Shown: positions 27,676 through 37,937 of the stretch, piece after piece
Layout of the letters: every line of letters begins with the position of its first letter
Position numbering within the stretch: the stretch's first letter is position 1
Origin: an uncultured Bacilli bacterium
GTDB taxonomy: Bacteria > Bacillota_I > Bacilli_A > RF39 > UBA660
DNA length: 52,326 nucleotides
Direction: 5' to 3'
NCBI GenBank assembly: GCA_947624515.1
Contig: CANQKN010000003.1
Coordinates: 1-52,326 of the forward strand
Program-made: the position numbers and the translations under genes
Notes under the pieces: generated by a model
Seen by the model: only the letters and a program-made list of their open reading frames with translations
The model's database searches: none
Told to the model about the DNA's origin: nothing

Positions 27676-29031
27676 TTACTTTCCTAAACAAAATTGACTA
27701 AATAATTGATCAATTAATTCTTCTGTATATGTTTCTCCTATTATTTCTCCTAATTTTTCCCATGATCTTTTGATATCAATTTCTATCATATCTATTGGTA
27801 TTTCTTCTTCTATTCCTTTTTCTACTTCTTCTAAGATAGAATAGGATTCTTTAGCTAGAGAAATTTGTCTTACATTACTTAAATAAGTATAATCTTGTTG
27901 CTCCAATTCATTTAGATTAAATAATTCTACTATTTTTTCTTTTAAAGAATCGATTCCATTTAAATCAATGGTATTTGTATAAATAATATTTTTATAAGAA
28001 ATTTCTTCCATATTAATTTTTCTTTCTAAATCATTTTTATTAATTACAACAATTGTTTTCTTATCTTGGCAATAATTTAATATTTTTTGATCTTCTTTCG
28101 TTAATTCTTCATTATTATTTAATACTAGTATGACTAAATCAGCTTCTTGAATTAGATTTAAACTTTTCTCTACTCCTATTTTTTCAACAATATCATTAGT
28201 ATCTCTAATACCTGCTGTATCCATTAAATTTAAAGCCACTCCATGAATCGTAATACTTCCTTCTACTGTATCTCGAGTGGTTCCTTCAATATCAGTAACA
28301 ATTGCTTTTTCTTCATCTAATAAACGATTTAAAATACTACTCTTTCCTACATTTGGTCTACCTATAATAATTGTTTTTATACCATTTGTTAATACTTTAC
28401 CATTTTCTGACTCTGTAATAATTTTTTTTAATTTTTCTTTGATTTCTTTCATTTTTGGTTTTATTTTATCATTGGTCATCACTTCAATATCTTCATATTC
28501 GGGATAATCAATATTTACTTCAATAGATGCTAATAATTCTAATATTTCTTGTCTTAAATTTCTAATAATATTACTAACATAACCATCTAAACTTTTCATT
28601 GCTACTTTTCGTTTTGATTCATTTTTAGCATTAATTAAATCCATTACTGATTCTGCTTGAGTTAAATCAATTCTTCCATTTAAAAAGGCACGTTTTGTAA
28701 ATTCTCCTGGTTCTGCTAGTCTTGCACCATGATTTAAAACTAATTCTAATACTTTATTTGTAGTTGAAATTCCACCATGACAATTAATTTCTACTACATC
28801 TTCTGTAGTAAATGTTTTAGGTGCTTTCATTACTGATACTAATACTTCATCTATTTCTTCTTCTTGATCTATAATATGACCATAATGAATGGTATGAGTA
28901 TCTACTGTTTCTAAATCTTTACCTTTAAATATTTGATTTACAATAGAAATAGCATTTTCTCCACTTACTCTAATAATAGAAATAGCACCTACTCCTAAAG
29001 TTGTAGAAATAGCAGCAATTGTATCATTCAT
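27676..29031 (-). CDS. mnmE: tRNA modification GTPase MnmE (TrmE)
   Basis: MNDTIAAISTTLGVGAISIIRVSGENA...IIIGRPNVGKSSILNRLLDEEKAIVTDIEGTTRDTVEG...C-terminal FCLGK. Confidence 0.98.
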   Translation of the reverse strand: MNDTIAAISTTLGVGAISIIRVSGENAISIVNQIFKGKDLETVDTHTIHYGHIIDQEEEIDEVLVSVMKAPKTFTTEDVVEINCHGGISTTNKVLELVLNHGARLAEPGEFTKRAFLNGRIDLTQAESVMDLINAKNESKRKVAMKSLDGYVSNIIRNLRQEILELLASIEVNIDYPEYEDIEVMTNDKIKPKMKEIKEKLKKIITESENGKVLTNGIKTIIIGRPNVGKSSILNRLLDEEKAIVTDIEGTTRDTVEGSITIHGVALNLMDTAGIRDTNDIVEKIGVEKSLNLIQEADLVILVLNNNEELTKEDQKILNYCQDKKTIVVINKNDLERKINMEEISYKNIIYTNTIDLNGIDSLKEKIVELFNLNELEQQDYTYLSNVRQISLAKESYSILEEVEKGIEEEIPIDMIEIDIKRSWEKLGEIIGETYTEELIDQLFSQFCLGK

Positions 29032-29089
29032 TTTAATCCCTCTTTCGATAGCATTATACTATCACTTTTTTTTAAAAAAGAAAAGAAGA

Positions 29090-29704
29090 TTATTCCTCTT
29101 CCTTTGGTTTAATTACAACACAACGATTTGGTTCTTCGCCTTCACTTTCAGTTGTTACTTTTTTATTTTCTGCTAATATGGTATGAATAATTCTTCTCTC
29201 ATAAGAATTCATTGGATCTAACTTTGCTGGAATTTTAGTATATGCTACTTCTCTAGCAGTTTTTTTAGCAAGTGATTCTAACTTTTGTTCTCTTGCTACT
29301 TTATATTCACCAATATCTAATACGAAAGGAAAATATTCTCCTATTTCATTATGAATCATTTGTTTTACTATTAAAGTAATAGCTTCTAATGTTTTTCCAT
29401 TCTTTCCAATTAAGATTGAATTATTATCAGAAATAACTGTAATATTCATTCCATTTTCTCTTTTCTTTACTTCTAAATTACAACTAAGACCCATATTATG
29501 AATCAATTCTTTTATGTATTCTTTGATATATTCAATCACATCATCTTTTCTAATTACTTCAATTTCTACTTTTTTATTAAATAATCCTGATTTCACTTCT
29601 ACTTCTTTAATATATAAATTTTCTTCTAATTCTTGAAGTGCAATTTTAGCGTTATTAATTGCTTCTTCCTTATTTTTTCCACTATATCTATTTTTTATTA
29701 ACAT
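29090..29704 (-). CDS. jag: RNA-binding protein Jag/KhpB (Jag_N, KH, R3H)
   Basis: RYSGKNKEEAINNAKIALQELEENLYIKEVEVKSGLF...ILIGKNGKTLEAITLIVKQM...SYERRIIHTILAENKKVTTESEGEEPNRCVVI. Confidence 0.95.
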   Translation of the reverse strand: MLIKNRYSGKNKEEAINNAKIALQELEENLYIKEVEVKSGLFNKKVEIEVIRKDDVIEYIKEYIKELIHNMGLSCNLEVKKRENGMNITVISDNNSILIGKNGKTLEAITLIVKQMIHNEIGEYFPFVLDIGEYKVAREQKLESLAKKTAREVAYTKIPAKLDPMNSYERRIIHTILAENKKVTTESEGEEPNRCVVIKPKEEE

Positions 29705-30624
29705 ACTTCTTTACTCCTTTTTACTATTAAATTTTGAATTACAGTAAATAAGTTAGTCGTAATCCAATAAATACATAAAGCTGTTGGCATAAAGAATCCC
29801 ATTACGATAATCATAACTGTCATTACAGTAGTCATATTTTTCATTGGATCATTTTCTGATTGGGCTGTTGTTTTATTTAAACTAAATGAGAAATAAGTTG
29901 TTAATCCAACTAGTAGAATTAAAATGATATAAATCCAATTTCCATTAGTTAATAGTCCAACTGATGGTGTTGTTCCTAATTGTAATCCTAAAAAGTTATC
30001 TTCAAATAATGCTGGAACACGATTGATTGCTTCTAGGAATGCTATAAATAAAGGTAATTGAATAAAACCATATAAACAACCTGATATCGGATTAATATTA
30101 TATTTTTTATAAATCATCGTCATTTCTTGACTTTTTCTCATAATTGATTCTTGATCTGTTTTATTAGCATATTTTTTTTCTAGACGATCTAAATCTGGCT
30201 TCGCTTTATTTAATAATTCTGATTGTAAAGCTGTTTTCTTCGTAATTGGATAAGCAATTAAACGAATTATAATACTGGTAATAATCAATGCTAAAGCAGC
30301 ACTTTTTACATATTTATTAAACCACAAAATAACAAATGCTAATGGTTTAACAAAAATACTATTCCATAATCCTTCATATCCTCCACTGGTAATTTTAAAA
30401 TTACTACATTTTGGATATTTTGATAAATCTACGCCATTTTCTTCATAAGCTTTAATCGTTTCTTTATTTTCCGGTTGGCACAAAATATTTTCTGTTAAAC
30501 TTTGACCAGTTTCTGGATTAATAACTGCTTTCTTATCAGAACCTTTTAAGGTTTTAGTACATCCAGTTGTTAGTAATAAAATTAATACTAGAACAATTAT
30601 TAAACTTTTTTTACTTTTTTTCAT
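29698..30624 (-). CDS. yidC: Membrane protein insertase YidC/SpoIIIJ/Oxa1
   Basis: Lipoprotein-like N-terminus LLTTGCTKT; YPITKKTALQSELLNKAKPDLDRLEKKYANKTDQES...YNINPISGCLYGFIQLPLFIAFLEAI. Confidence 0.96.
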   Translation of the reverse strand: MKKSKKSLIIVLVLILLLTTGCTKTLKGSDKKAVINPETGQSLTENILCQPENKETIKAYEENGVDLSKYPKCSNFKITSGGYEGLWNSIFVKPLAFVILWFNKYVKSAALALIITSIIIRLIAYPITKKTALQSELLNKAKPDLDRLEKKYANKTDQESIMRKSQEMTMIYKKYNINPISGCLYGFIQLPLFIAFLEAINRVPALFEDNFLGLQLGTTPSVGLLTNGNWIYIILILLVGLTTYFSFSLNKTTAQSENDPMKNMTTVMTVMIIVMGFFMPTALCIYWITTNLFTVIQNLIVKRSKEVC

Positions 30625-30967
30625 TTTGTTCTCCTTTATTTTTGCTTTTGTTCATTAATTCAAGAAAGTTATTTTCTAATTCTTGGTAATTAGATTCTAA
30701 ACAACTTCTTTTCATTATTATAATATAATCTTGATTATTTTCATATAGTTTTTTATGATTATCGATAATACTTTTTAACTTTCTTTTTAATTGATTTCTA
30801 ATTACTGCTTTATTAGAAATTTTTTTTCCAACAGAAATTCCAAAACGATAATATGGTAAATGATTTTCTATCCTATATAATATATAAAAATTATTTTTTA
30901 TCAATTTACCTTTATGTATTGCTTTTTCAAAATCTTTGCTATCTTTCACAATATTTATTTTTTTCAT
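30611..30967 (-). CDS. rnpA: Ribonuclease P protein component
   Basis: YRFGISVGKKISNKAVIRNQLKRKLKSIID; between yidC and rpmH. Confidence 0.94.
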   Translation of the reverse strand: MKKINIVKDSKDFEKAIHKGKLIKNNFYILYRIENHLPYYRFGISVGKKISNKAVIRNQLKRKLKSIIDNHKKLYENNQDYIIIMKRSCLESNYQELENNFLELMNKSKNKGEQNEKK

Positions 30968-30999
30968 CTAATCACCTATTTTTAAAAGAAGCAAAAAAA

Positions 31000-31013
31000 A
31001 CCACAATTGTGGT
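31000..31013 (-). terminator. Hairpin/terminator after rpmH
   Basis: accacaattgtggt flanked by A/T tracts. Confidence 0.5.
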
Positions 31014-31016
31014 ATT

Positions 31017-31139
31017 TTATTTAGATAATCTTTTACGACCTTTTGCTCTTCTTTTGTTTAATACTTTACCCTTAACTCTTGAAAAAAAGCCATGTGTTTT
31101 CTTCATTTTACGATTATTTGGTTGATAAGTTCTTTTCAT
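31017..31139 (-). CDS. rpmH: 50S ribosomal protein L34
   Basis: [40 protein letters not shown]; start trimmed from the supplied ORF. Confidence 0.95.
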   Translation of the reverse strand: MKRTYQPNNRKMKKTHGFFSRVKGKVLNKRRAKGRKRLSK

Positions 31140-31240
31140 AGTTCCACCTCCAGACATAAAATCTACATTATTATAATAAAATTTAAGAGGTTTTGTCAAT
31201 TCTTTCAAAAAAAAACTTTGAAAAATATCAATTTTCTTAT

Positions 31241-31473
31241 TTTCACAATTTCCACATACCTGTTTATAACTTTATTAACTTTGTGAATTAAAAAAAATTT
31301 TATTTTGTGGAAAAAAGCGTTATAATCAGTATATATAAGTATTTTAATTGTGGATAAGTATGTGCATAACTTGTTTATAAAAAAAATATCATTTTTTTCT
31401 ATTTATTTTTCCACAAAAGTAAGTTAAAATAAAAATTGCAATTTGAAATTATCTTTAGTCAGGGGGGATAATA
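31241..31473. other. oriC: oriC, rpmH-dnaA part: DnaA-box cluster and AT-rich DNA
   Basis: tgtggataa (31349..31357, perfect TTATCCACA), tgtgcataa (31361..31369), tgtggaaaa (31306..31314), ttttccaca (31407..31415), plus tttccaca near 31249. Confidence 0.9.
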
Positions 31474-32868
31474 GTGAATGTAAAAATTATTTGGTCTAAT
31501 TTTTTAAATAGCATTAAAAACGAACTAAATCCCCTATCTTTTGAAACTTGGTTTCAAAGTACTGAATTATATGAATATAAAGATGGAATTTGTAAGATTA
31601 TTGTTCCTATGGCAATTTATAAAAAACATTTAACTACAAAATATTATGACTTAATTGTAAATACTTTAAATCAAGTAGTAGGAGAAATTGTTGATATTCA
31701 ATTTTATACGAAAGAAGAATTAGAAGAACAAGAAGAAATCAAACAAGAAAATCAATATTCCAATTATCATAATAATATAAATGAAAATAGTGATAATAAT
31801 AATTTCGAAACAGATCATTTTGTATCTAATCTTAATAAAAATTATACCTTTGATAATTTTATTGTAGGAAATACTAACAAATTTGCACAGGCTGCTGCTT
31901 TAGAAGTTGCAGAAAATCCTGGGGCTTTATATAATCCTTTATTTATTTATGGAAATAGTGGGTTAGGAAAAACTCATTTAATGCATGCAATTGGAAATTA
32001 TATTACAGAACATTCTAATAAAAAAGTTTTATATGTATCTAGTGATCAATTTATATCAGATTTTTTAGGTATCAATAAAAAAGATGAACATGGAAAAAAT
32101 TTTGATTCAATTAATTATTTTAAAAATAAATATCGAAATATTGATGTCCTGATTGTAGATGATATTCAATTTTTTCAAGGGGCACCACAAACGCAAAATG
32201 AATTTTTTAATACTTTTACGAAATTACATGATGAAAATAAACAAATTATTATTTCTTCTGATCGATCCCCAGATGATTTAAAATTATTAGAAGATCGTTT
32301 ACGAACTCGATTTTGTTGGGGATTAACAGCTGATATTTTTCCACCAGATTTTGATTTAAGAGTTGCTATTCTAAAAAAGAAAATCATAGGGGAGTCTATT
32401 AATAAAAATATTCCTGATGATGTGATTGAATATATTGCTTCTAATGTAGGGAGTGATGTAAGACATTTAGAAGGATCTATTACTAGATTACTTGCTTATT
32501 CTACTATGATGGGCGGATATGAAATTAATTTAGATTTGGCAGTAGATGTATTAAAAGACTTTGTTAATAAAGGATATAGCGAAAAAAATAGTATTAATAG
32601 AATACAAAGAATTGTTGCTGAATACTTTCAAGTATCGGTAGATGATATGAAATCAAAAAAGAGAAGTGCTAATTTAGCATTTCCTAGACAAGTAGCAATG
32701 TATTTATGTAGAAAACTTACTAATGAATCTTTTCCACGAATAGGAATTGAGTTTGGTGGTAAAGATCATTCTACTGTAATGTATTCTGTTGAAAAATTAG
32801 AAAAAGAAATTAGTACAAATAAAGAATTAGCAAATATTATTGAAAAATTAAAAAAAGATATTGTGTGA
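31474..32868 (+). CDS. dnaA: Chromosomal replication initiator protein DnaA
   Basis: NYTFDNFIVGNTNKFAQAAALEVAENPGALYNPLFIYGNSGLGKTHLMHAIGNYI...FGGKDHSTVMYSVEKL. Confidence 0.98.
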   Translation: MNVKIIWSNFLNSIKNELNPLSFETWFQSTELYEYKDGICKIIVPMAIYKKHLTTKYYDLIVNTLNQVVGEIVDIQFYTKEELEEQEEIKQENQYSNYHNNINENSDNNNFETDHFVSNLNKNYTFDNFIVGNTNKFAQAAALEVAENPGALYNPLFIYGNSGLGKTHLMHAIGNYITEHSNKKVLYVSSDQFISDFLGINKKDEHGKNFDSINYFKNKYRNIDVLIVDDIQFFQGAPQTQNEFFNTFTKLHDENKQIIISSDRSPDDLKLLEDRLRTRFCWGLTADIFPPDFDLRVAILKKKIIGESINKNIPDDVIEYIASNVGSDVRHLEGSITRLLAYSTMMGGYEINLDLAVDVLKDFVNKGYSEKNSINRIQRIVAEYFQVSVDDMKSKKRSANLAFPRQVAMYLCRKLTNESFPRIGIEFGGKDHSTVMYSVEKLEKEISTNKELANIIEKLKKDIV

Positions 32869-33007
32869 TGTGGAAAAAAATTAAATATTAAGATTTTTTT
32901 CCACAGGTAAAAATAAGAAAAAACTAAATAAAATATGCTTCTTACGAGTTATACACAATTTTCACAGTAATAATAATAAAAATTAATAAAGAAAGAAGGA
33001 ATTATAT
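32869..33007. other. oriC: oriC, dnaA-dnaN part: second DnaA-box cluster
   Basis: tgtggaaaa (32869..32877), ttttccaca (32897..32905), ttatacaca (32949..32957), then ttttcacag. Confidence 0.8.
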
Positions 33008-34129
33008 ATGAAATTAAAAATTAAAAAGGAGATATTATTAGATGGACTTAATAAAGTATCAAAAGCCTTGTCTAGTAAAAATCTAGTACCAGTTCTTGCA
33101 GGAATTAAATTTGAATTAACGGAAAAAGGATTATTATTAACAGCAAGCGATAATGATATTACAATTCAAGTATTCATAGATAAAACAGATGATATGAATA
33201 TTGAAAAAGAGGGAAGTATTATTATTCAAGGTAAATATATTTTAGATATTGTACGTAAACTTCCAGATGAATTTATTAATATAGAAGTAGTAGATGAATT
33301 AAAAATTACTATTTATACAGATAATAGCGAATTTAATTTAAATGGAATTGATAAAAATGAATATCCTAATATTAATTTAGATTTAAGTAAAAAACCATTA
33401 TCTATTAACAGTAGGATCTTTAGAAGTATTATTTCACAAACTAGTTTTGCAGCATCCAATGATGAGTCTAGACCTATTTTAACAGGAATTAATTTTAAAA
33501 TTATTGGAAATACAATGGAATGTAATTCTACCGATTCTTATCGTTTAGCTAGAAGATTGATTGAATTATCTACTCCAGTAGAAGAAAATTATAATATTGT
33601 AATTCCTAGTAAAAATTTATTAGAATTAGTAAAAATTATGGATGATAGCGAAGAATCTTTAGAATTACACATTTTTAATAATAAAATCTTAATCAAATAT
33701 CAAAATATTTTATTCCAATCAAGATTAATTAGTGGAACTTATCCTAATACAGCAAATTTATTACCAGATGAATTTGTGTTAGATATTAAAGTAGATGTTA
33801 ATGAATTATATAATGTAATTGATTGTGCTAGTATTTTAACAAGTGATAAAGAAAAAAATATTGTTACTTTTGAAATTGAAGGTAATAAATTATTTGTTAA
33901 AAGTAGTTCTGCTGAAATTGGTAGAGTAGAAGAAAAAATGAATATTGAAAAAGAACAAAATGAAAATCTTAAAATATCTTTTGTTGCTAAATATATGATG
34001 GAAGCATTAAAATCTTTTGAAGATGAAAAAGTAAAGATTTCTTTTGTAGGAGAAGTAAAACCAATTATTTTAAAATCTGAAAAAGATGAAGGATTAACTC
34101 AATTGGTTTTGCCAATTCGAACTTATTAA
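33008..34129 (+). CDS. dnaN: DNA polymerase III subunit beta (sliding clamp)
   Basis: Beta-clamp sequence; SFAASNDESRPILTGINFKI...CNSTDSYRLARR...C-terminal LVLPIRTY. Confidence 0.97.
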   Translation: MKLKIKKEILLDGLNKVSKALSSKNLVPVLAGIKFELTEKGLLLTASDNDITIQVFIDKTDDMNIEKEGSIIIQGKYILDIVRKLPDEFINIEVVDELKITIYTDNSEFNLNGIDKNEYPNINLDLSKKPLSINSRIFRSIISQTSFAASNDESRPILTGINFKIIGNTMECNSTDSYRLARRLIELSTPVEENYNIVIPSKNLLELVKIMDDSEESLELHIFNNKILIKYQNILFQSRLISGTYPNTANLLPDEFVLDIKVDVNELYNVIDCASILTSDKEKNIVTFEIEGNKLFVKSSSAEIGRVEEKMNIEKEQNENLKISFVAKYMMEALKSFEDEKVKISFVGEVKPIILKSEKDEGLTQLVLPIRTY

Positions 34130-34151
34130 TCATATAAAAAAAATTAAAAAA

Positions 34152-34186
34152 TGAGTAAATTTTTAATAATTTACTTCTTTTTTTTT
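34152..34186 (+). terminator. Terminator of dnaN
   Basis: tgagtaaatttttaataatttacttctttttttt. Confidence 0.7.
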
Positions 34187-34292
34187 GAAAAAGTAAAATT
34201 TTCTTGTTTATACGACATAAATCTTCTTTTTTCGACTTAATAACTTGCTATGATAAGACTCGCAATTTTAAATTGCACAGGGGGAAAAATAT

Positions 34293-34748
34293 ATGAAACA
34301 ATATGAAGTAAATGATGAAACACTAGCTGTAATTGGAATTAATGAAAATAATTCTAAAGTACTAGAAAAGAAAAAAGAATATCTAATTGAAAATAGTAGT
34401 TATGAAGTTATGGATTATTCTTGCCAATATTTTGGTAGTTCTTATTTAGGTAGGGTAGATGGTAGTAAGAAAATGTTAGGAGCAAATTATAAATTACCTA
34501 TTATTGTAGAAGAAAGTTCTGGATTAATTTTCTTTCCTATTACATCACCTGAAAATAAAGAATGTATTTGGATTTCTTTAAAATGGTATCAAGAAACTTT
34601 AGAATCAAAAGAACATACTTATATTATCTTAAAAAATGGTAAAAAAATATTGTGTTCTATTTCTAAAAAATCAATTGAAAATCAAGTAATGAGAGCTTCT
34701 AGATTAAATTTAATTTTAAATGAGCGAAAATTAGAAAAAATTAACTAA
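34293..34748 (+). CDS. comK: ComK-family competence transcription factor homolog
   Basis: YEVNDETLAVIGI...CQYFGSSYLGRVDGSKKMLGANYKLPIIVEESSGLIFFPITSPENKECIWISLKW resembles ComK landmarks (YFGSSYxGR, PIxIxxxxxxxFFPTxSPxxxxCxWIS). Confidence 0.85.
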   Translation: MKQYEVNDETLAVIGINENNSKVLEKKKEYLIENSSYEVMDYSCQYFGSSYLGRVDGSKKMLGANYKLPIIVEESSGLIFFPITSPENKECIWISLKWYQETLESKEHTYIILKNGKKILCSISKKSIENQVMRASRLNLILNERKLEKIN

Positions 34749-34749
34749 A

Positions 34750-34776
34750 AAAAGAAGAAAAAATCTTCTTTTTTTG
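34750..34776 (+). terminator. Terminator of the comK-like gene
   Basis: aaagaagaaaaaatcttctttttttg. Confidence 0.7.
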
Positions 34777-34871
34777 TGTTTTTAGGCTCATATTATGATA
34801 TAATGTATATGTAGGTATAGGAGTACTTAATAATATAAAAGGTGATAATATGAGTTTTTTGTGGGTTTTTT

Positions 34872-35987
34872 ATGTATTTATCAAAATTAGAAGTTAATCA
34901 TTTTCGAAATTATAAAAAAGAAAAACTATCGTTATGTAATAACATTAATATTTTTATAGGAGATAATGCTCAAGGAAAAACAAATATTTTAGAAAGTATT
35001 TATATACTTGCACTTACGAAATCACATCGTTTAGGTTTCGAAAATAATATCATTCAAAATGGTTTTTCTTGTTGTAAAATAAAAGGAATTTTAAGAGATA
35101 ATGATGAATTAAAAGAGTTAGAAATTCAAGTATCTGAAGAAAAAAAAAGTGTTTTTATTAATCAAAAAGAAATTAAAAAAATTGCATCTTATATTTCTAA
35201 TATGAATGTAATTATGTTTTGTCCAAATGATTTAGATATTATTAAAGGATCTCCACAAGTTCGAAGAAATCTGTTAAATATTCAAATTAGTCAATTATAT
35301 CCATTATATGTCAATTATTTAAATGAATATAATAAAATCTTAAAAAATAGAAATGAATATTTAAAACAAATGAGTCTTAATGGATTTACTGATACTAGAT
35401 ATTTAGATATTATAAATGAAAAACTAGTAGATCGTGGAACAAAAATTTATTTAATGAGAAAAAAATACTTAGATTTTATTAATTCTAAAATAGGACTTAT
35501 TTATGAAAATATTATGAATATTAATCACTTACAAATTCTTTATGAAAATAACTTAGATTTAAAAAATTATCAAGAAGAAGAAATTAAGAAATGTTTCTAT
35601 TATAAATTAAAATCTAATTTAAAAAGAGAAATATCTCAAGGAATGACATTATATGGACCGCATCGAGATGATTTTTCATTTTATATTAAAGATGAAAATA
35701 TGAAATTTTTTTCTTCTCAAGGACAACAGCGTATTGCCATTATTTCTTTTAAATTGGCAGAAGTAGAAATTTTTAATCAAGAAAAGAATAGTAGTCCTAT
35801 ACTTTTATTAGATGATATTTTTAGTGAATTAGATATTGAGAAAAGAAATAAATTAATGAAATATATTCCAAATGATGTTCAAACTATTATTACTACGACA
35901 GATCTAAAAAATATTCAAAAGAAAATGATGAAACAGGCAAAAGTTTTTATTGTTGAACAAGGAAAAATAAGGGAAAAGGTGAAATAA
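34872..35987 (+). CDS. recF: DNA replication/repair protein RecF
   Basis: [53 protein letters not shown]...[11 protein letters not shown]. Confidence 0.97.
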   Translation: MYLSKLEVNHFRNYKKEKLSLCNNINIFIGDNAQGKTNILESIYILALTKSHRLGFENNIIQNGFSCCKIKGILRDNDELKELEIQVSEEKKSVFINQKEIKKIASYISNMNVIMFCPNDLDIIKGSPQVRRNLLNIQISQLYPLYVNYLNEYNKILKNRNEYLKQMSLNGFTDTRYLDIINEKLVDRGTKIYLMRKKYLDFINSKIGLIYENIMNINHLQILYENNLDLKNYQEEEIKKCFYYKLKSNLKREISQGMTLYGPHRDDFSFYIKDENMKFFSSQGQQRIAIISFKLAEVEIFNQEKNSSPILLLDDIFSELDIEKRNKLMKYIPNDVQTIITTTDLKNIQKKMMKQAKVFIVEQGKIREKVK

Positions 35988-35988
35988 A

Positions 35989-37926
35989 ATGAATACAGAA
36001 GAAAAAGAATTAGAACATTATGATGCTTCGGATATTCAAGTATTAGAAGGATTAGAAGCTGTAAGAAAAAGACCAGGTATGTACATTGGTACCACTGATG
36101 TAAAAGGATTACACCATTTAGTATGGGAAATTGTAGATAATGCTATTGATGAAGCATTAGCAGGTTTTTGTCATAATATTGAAGTAATTATTAATAAAGA
36201 TAATTCTATTACTGTAAAGGATGATGGTAGAGGTATTCCAGTAGATATTCATCCTAAAACAAAAATTTCCACAGTAGAAACAGTTTATACAGTACTTCAT
36301 GCTGGTGGAAAATTTGGTGGTGGCGGTTATAAAGTATCTGGAGGACTTCACGGAGTAGGTGCTAGTGTTGTTAATGCTCTTAGTAGATGGGTAGAAGTTA
36401 CTGTGTATAAAGAAGGAAAAATTCATCAAATTCGCTTTGAAAATGGTGGACATACTAAAGAACCATTACACATAATAGGTGAATGTAGTAGTGATAGAAG
36501 TGGAACTACTGTTACTTTTAAACCAGATCCTGAAATATTTGATACAGATATTTATGATTATGATACTTTGAAAACAAGAATAAGAGAACTTGCTTTCTTA
36601 AATAGAGGTTTATCTCTTACGATTCGTGATGATCGCGATTTAGAAGATACTACTGGTGAAACTTTTCTTTATGAAGGTGGAATTAGTGAATATGTTAAAT
36701 TTATTAATCAAGAAAAAACTCCATTACATGAAGATATCATTCATTTAAGTGGGGAAAAAGATAATGTCTTTTTTGAAGTAGCTATGCAGTATAATACCTC
36801 ATATAATCCTAATATTTATTCATTTGTTAATAATATTAATACTCATGATGGTGGTACTCATGAAGAAGGAGTAAAAAGAGCATTAACAAGAGTTATTAAC
36901 AGTTATGCTAGAAAAGCTAATTTATTAAAAGAAAAAGATGAAAATCTAAAAGATGATGATGTCAAAGAAGGTCTTACCATGATTATTTCTTGTAAGCATC
37001 CAAATCCTCAATTTGAGGGACAAACAAAAGGTAGACTTGGAAATTCTGAAGTAAGAAATTTAGCTGATAGTGTATTTAGTGAAGGATTTGAAAGATTTTT
37101 ACTTGAAAATCCAGAAGAAGCTCGAACAATTATTAATAAAGCAATCTTAGCAAGAAATGCTAGAATGGCTGCTAAGAAAGCTAGAGAAGCAACTCGTAAA
37201 AGTGATTTGGCAACTACCAATTTCTTTGGTAAATTGTCAGACTGTAAGAGTAAAGATCCTAGTATTTCAGAAATATTTATTGTCGAAGGAGATAGTGCAG
37301 GAGGGTCTGCTAAAAAAGGTAGAGATTCAATGACACAAGCTATTCTTCCATTAAGAGGAAAAATTTTAAATGTAGAAAAGGCTAGATTAGATAAGGCATT
37401 AGGTAATGAAGAAATCAAAACTATTATTACAGCTTTTGGTACTGGTATTGGAGAATACTTTGATTTATCTAAATTGAGATATGATAAAATCATTATTATG
37501 ACGGATGCTGATGTAGATGGCTCTCATATTCGTGTCTTATTATTAACTTTATTTTATCGTTTCTTTAGACCAATTGTAGAAGCTGGTCATGTTTATGCTG
37601 CGCAACCTCCACTTTTTAGAATTATGCATGGTAAAACAAGAAAATATGTTTTAAATGAAGAAGAACTTGCTAATTATTTGGCTTCACTTCCAGAAAATGT
37701 ACGATCTAAAGCCGAAATTGCTCGTATGAAAGGATTAGGAGAGATGGATGCTGAAGAATTAAATGAAACAACCATGGATATTGAAAAAAGAGTTCTAAGA
37801 AAAATTACAATCAATGATTGTGTAGCCGCAGATTCTGTATTTGAAAGATTAATGGGGGATGAAGTAGATCCTAGAAGAAAATTCATTGAAGAAAATGCTA
37901 GAAAGGTAACAAATCTTGATATTTAG
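35989..37926 (+). CDS. gyrB: DNA gyrase subunit B
   Basis: [46 protein letters not shown]...[14 protein letters not shown]. Confidence 0.98.
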   Translation: MNTEEKELEHYDASDIQVLEGLEAVRKRPGMYIGTTDVKGLHHLVWEIVDNAIDEALAGFCHNIEVIINKDNSITVKDDGRGIPVDIHPKTKISTVETVYTVLHAGGKFGGGGYKVSGGLHGVGASVVNALSRWVEVTVYKEGKIHQIRFENGGHTKEPLHIIGECSSDRSGTTVTFKPDPEIFDTDIYDYDTLKTRIRELAFLNRGLSLTIRDDRDLEDTTGETFLYEGGISEYVKFINQEKTPLHEDIIHLSGEKDNVFFEVAMQYNTSYNPNIYSFVNNINTHDGGTHEEGVKRALTRVINSYARKANLLKEKDENLKDDDVKEGLTMIISCKHPNPQFEGQTKGRLGNSEVRNLADSVFSEGFERFLLENPEEARTIINKAILARNARMAAKKAREATRKSDLATTNFFGKLSDCKSKDPSISEIFIVEGDSAGGSAKKGRDSMTQAILPLRGKILNVEKARLDKALGNEEIKTIITAFGTGIGEYFDLSKLRYDKIIIMTDADVDGSHIRVLLLTLFYRFFRPIVEAGHVYAAQPPLFRIMHGKTRKYVLNEEELANYLASLPENVRSKAEIARMKGLGEMDAEELNETTMDIEKRVLRKITINDCVAADSVFERLMGDEVDPRRKFIEENARKVTNLDI

Positions 37927-37937
37927 GAGGTGAATTT

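Noticed and set aside
34262-34276. gcaattttaaattgc inverted repeat before the comK-like gene
   Set aside because: Possible operator, but short AT-rich inverted repeats are expected by chance in this genome; no second copy in a comparable position was established.
36157-37886. Antisense ORFs inside gyrB (98, 161 and 70 aa)
   Set aside because: Shadow ORFs opposite a highly conserved gene; low-complexity translations with no family features or RBS support.
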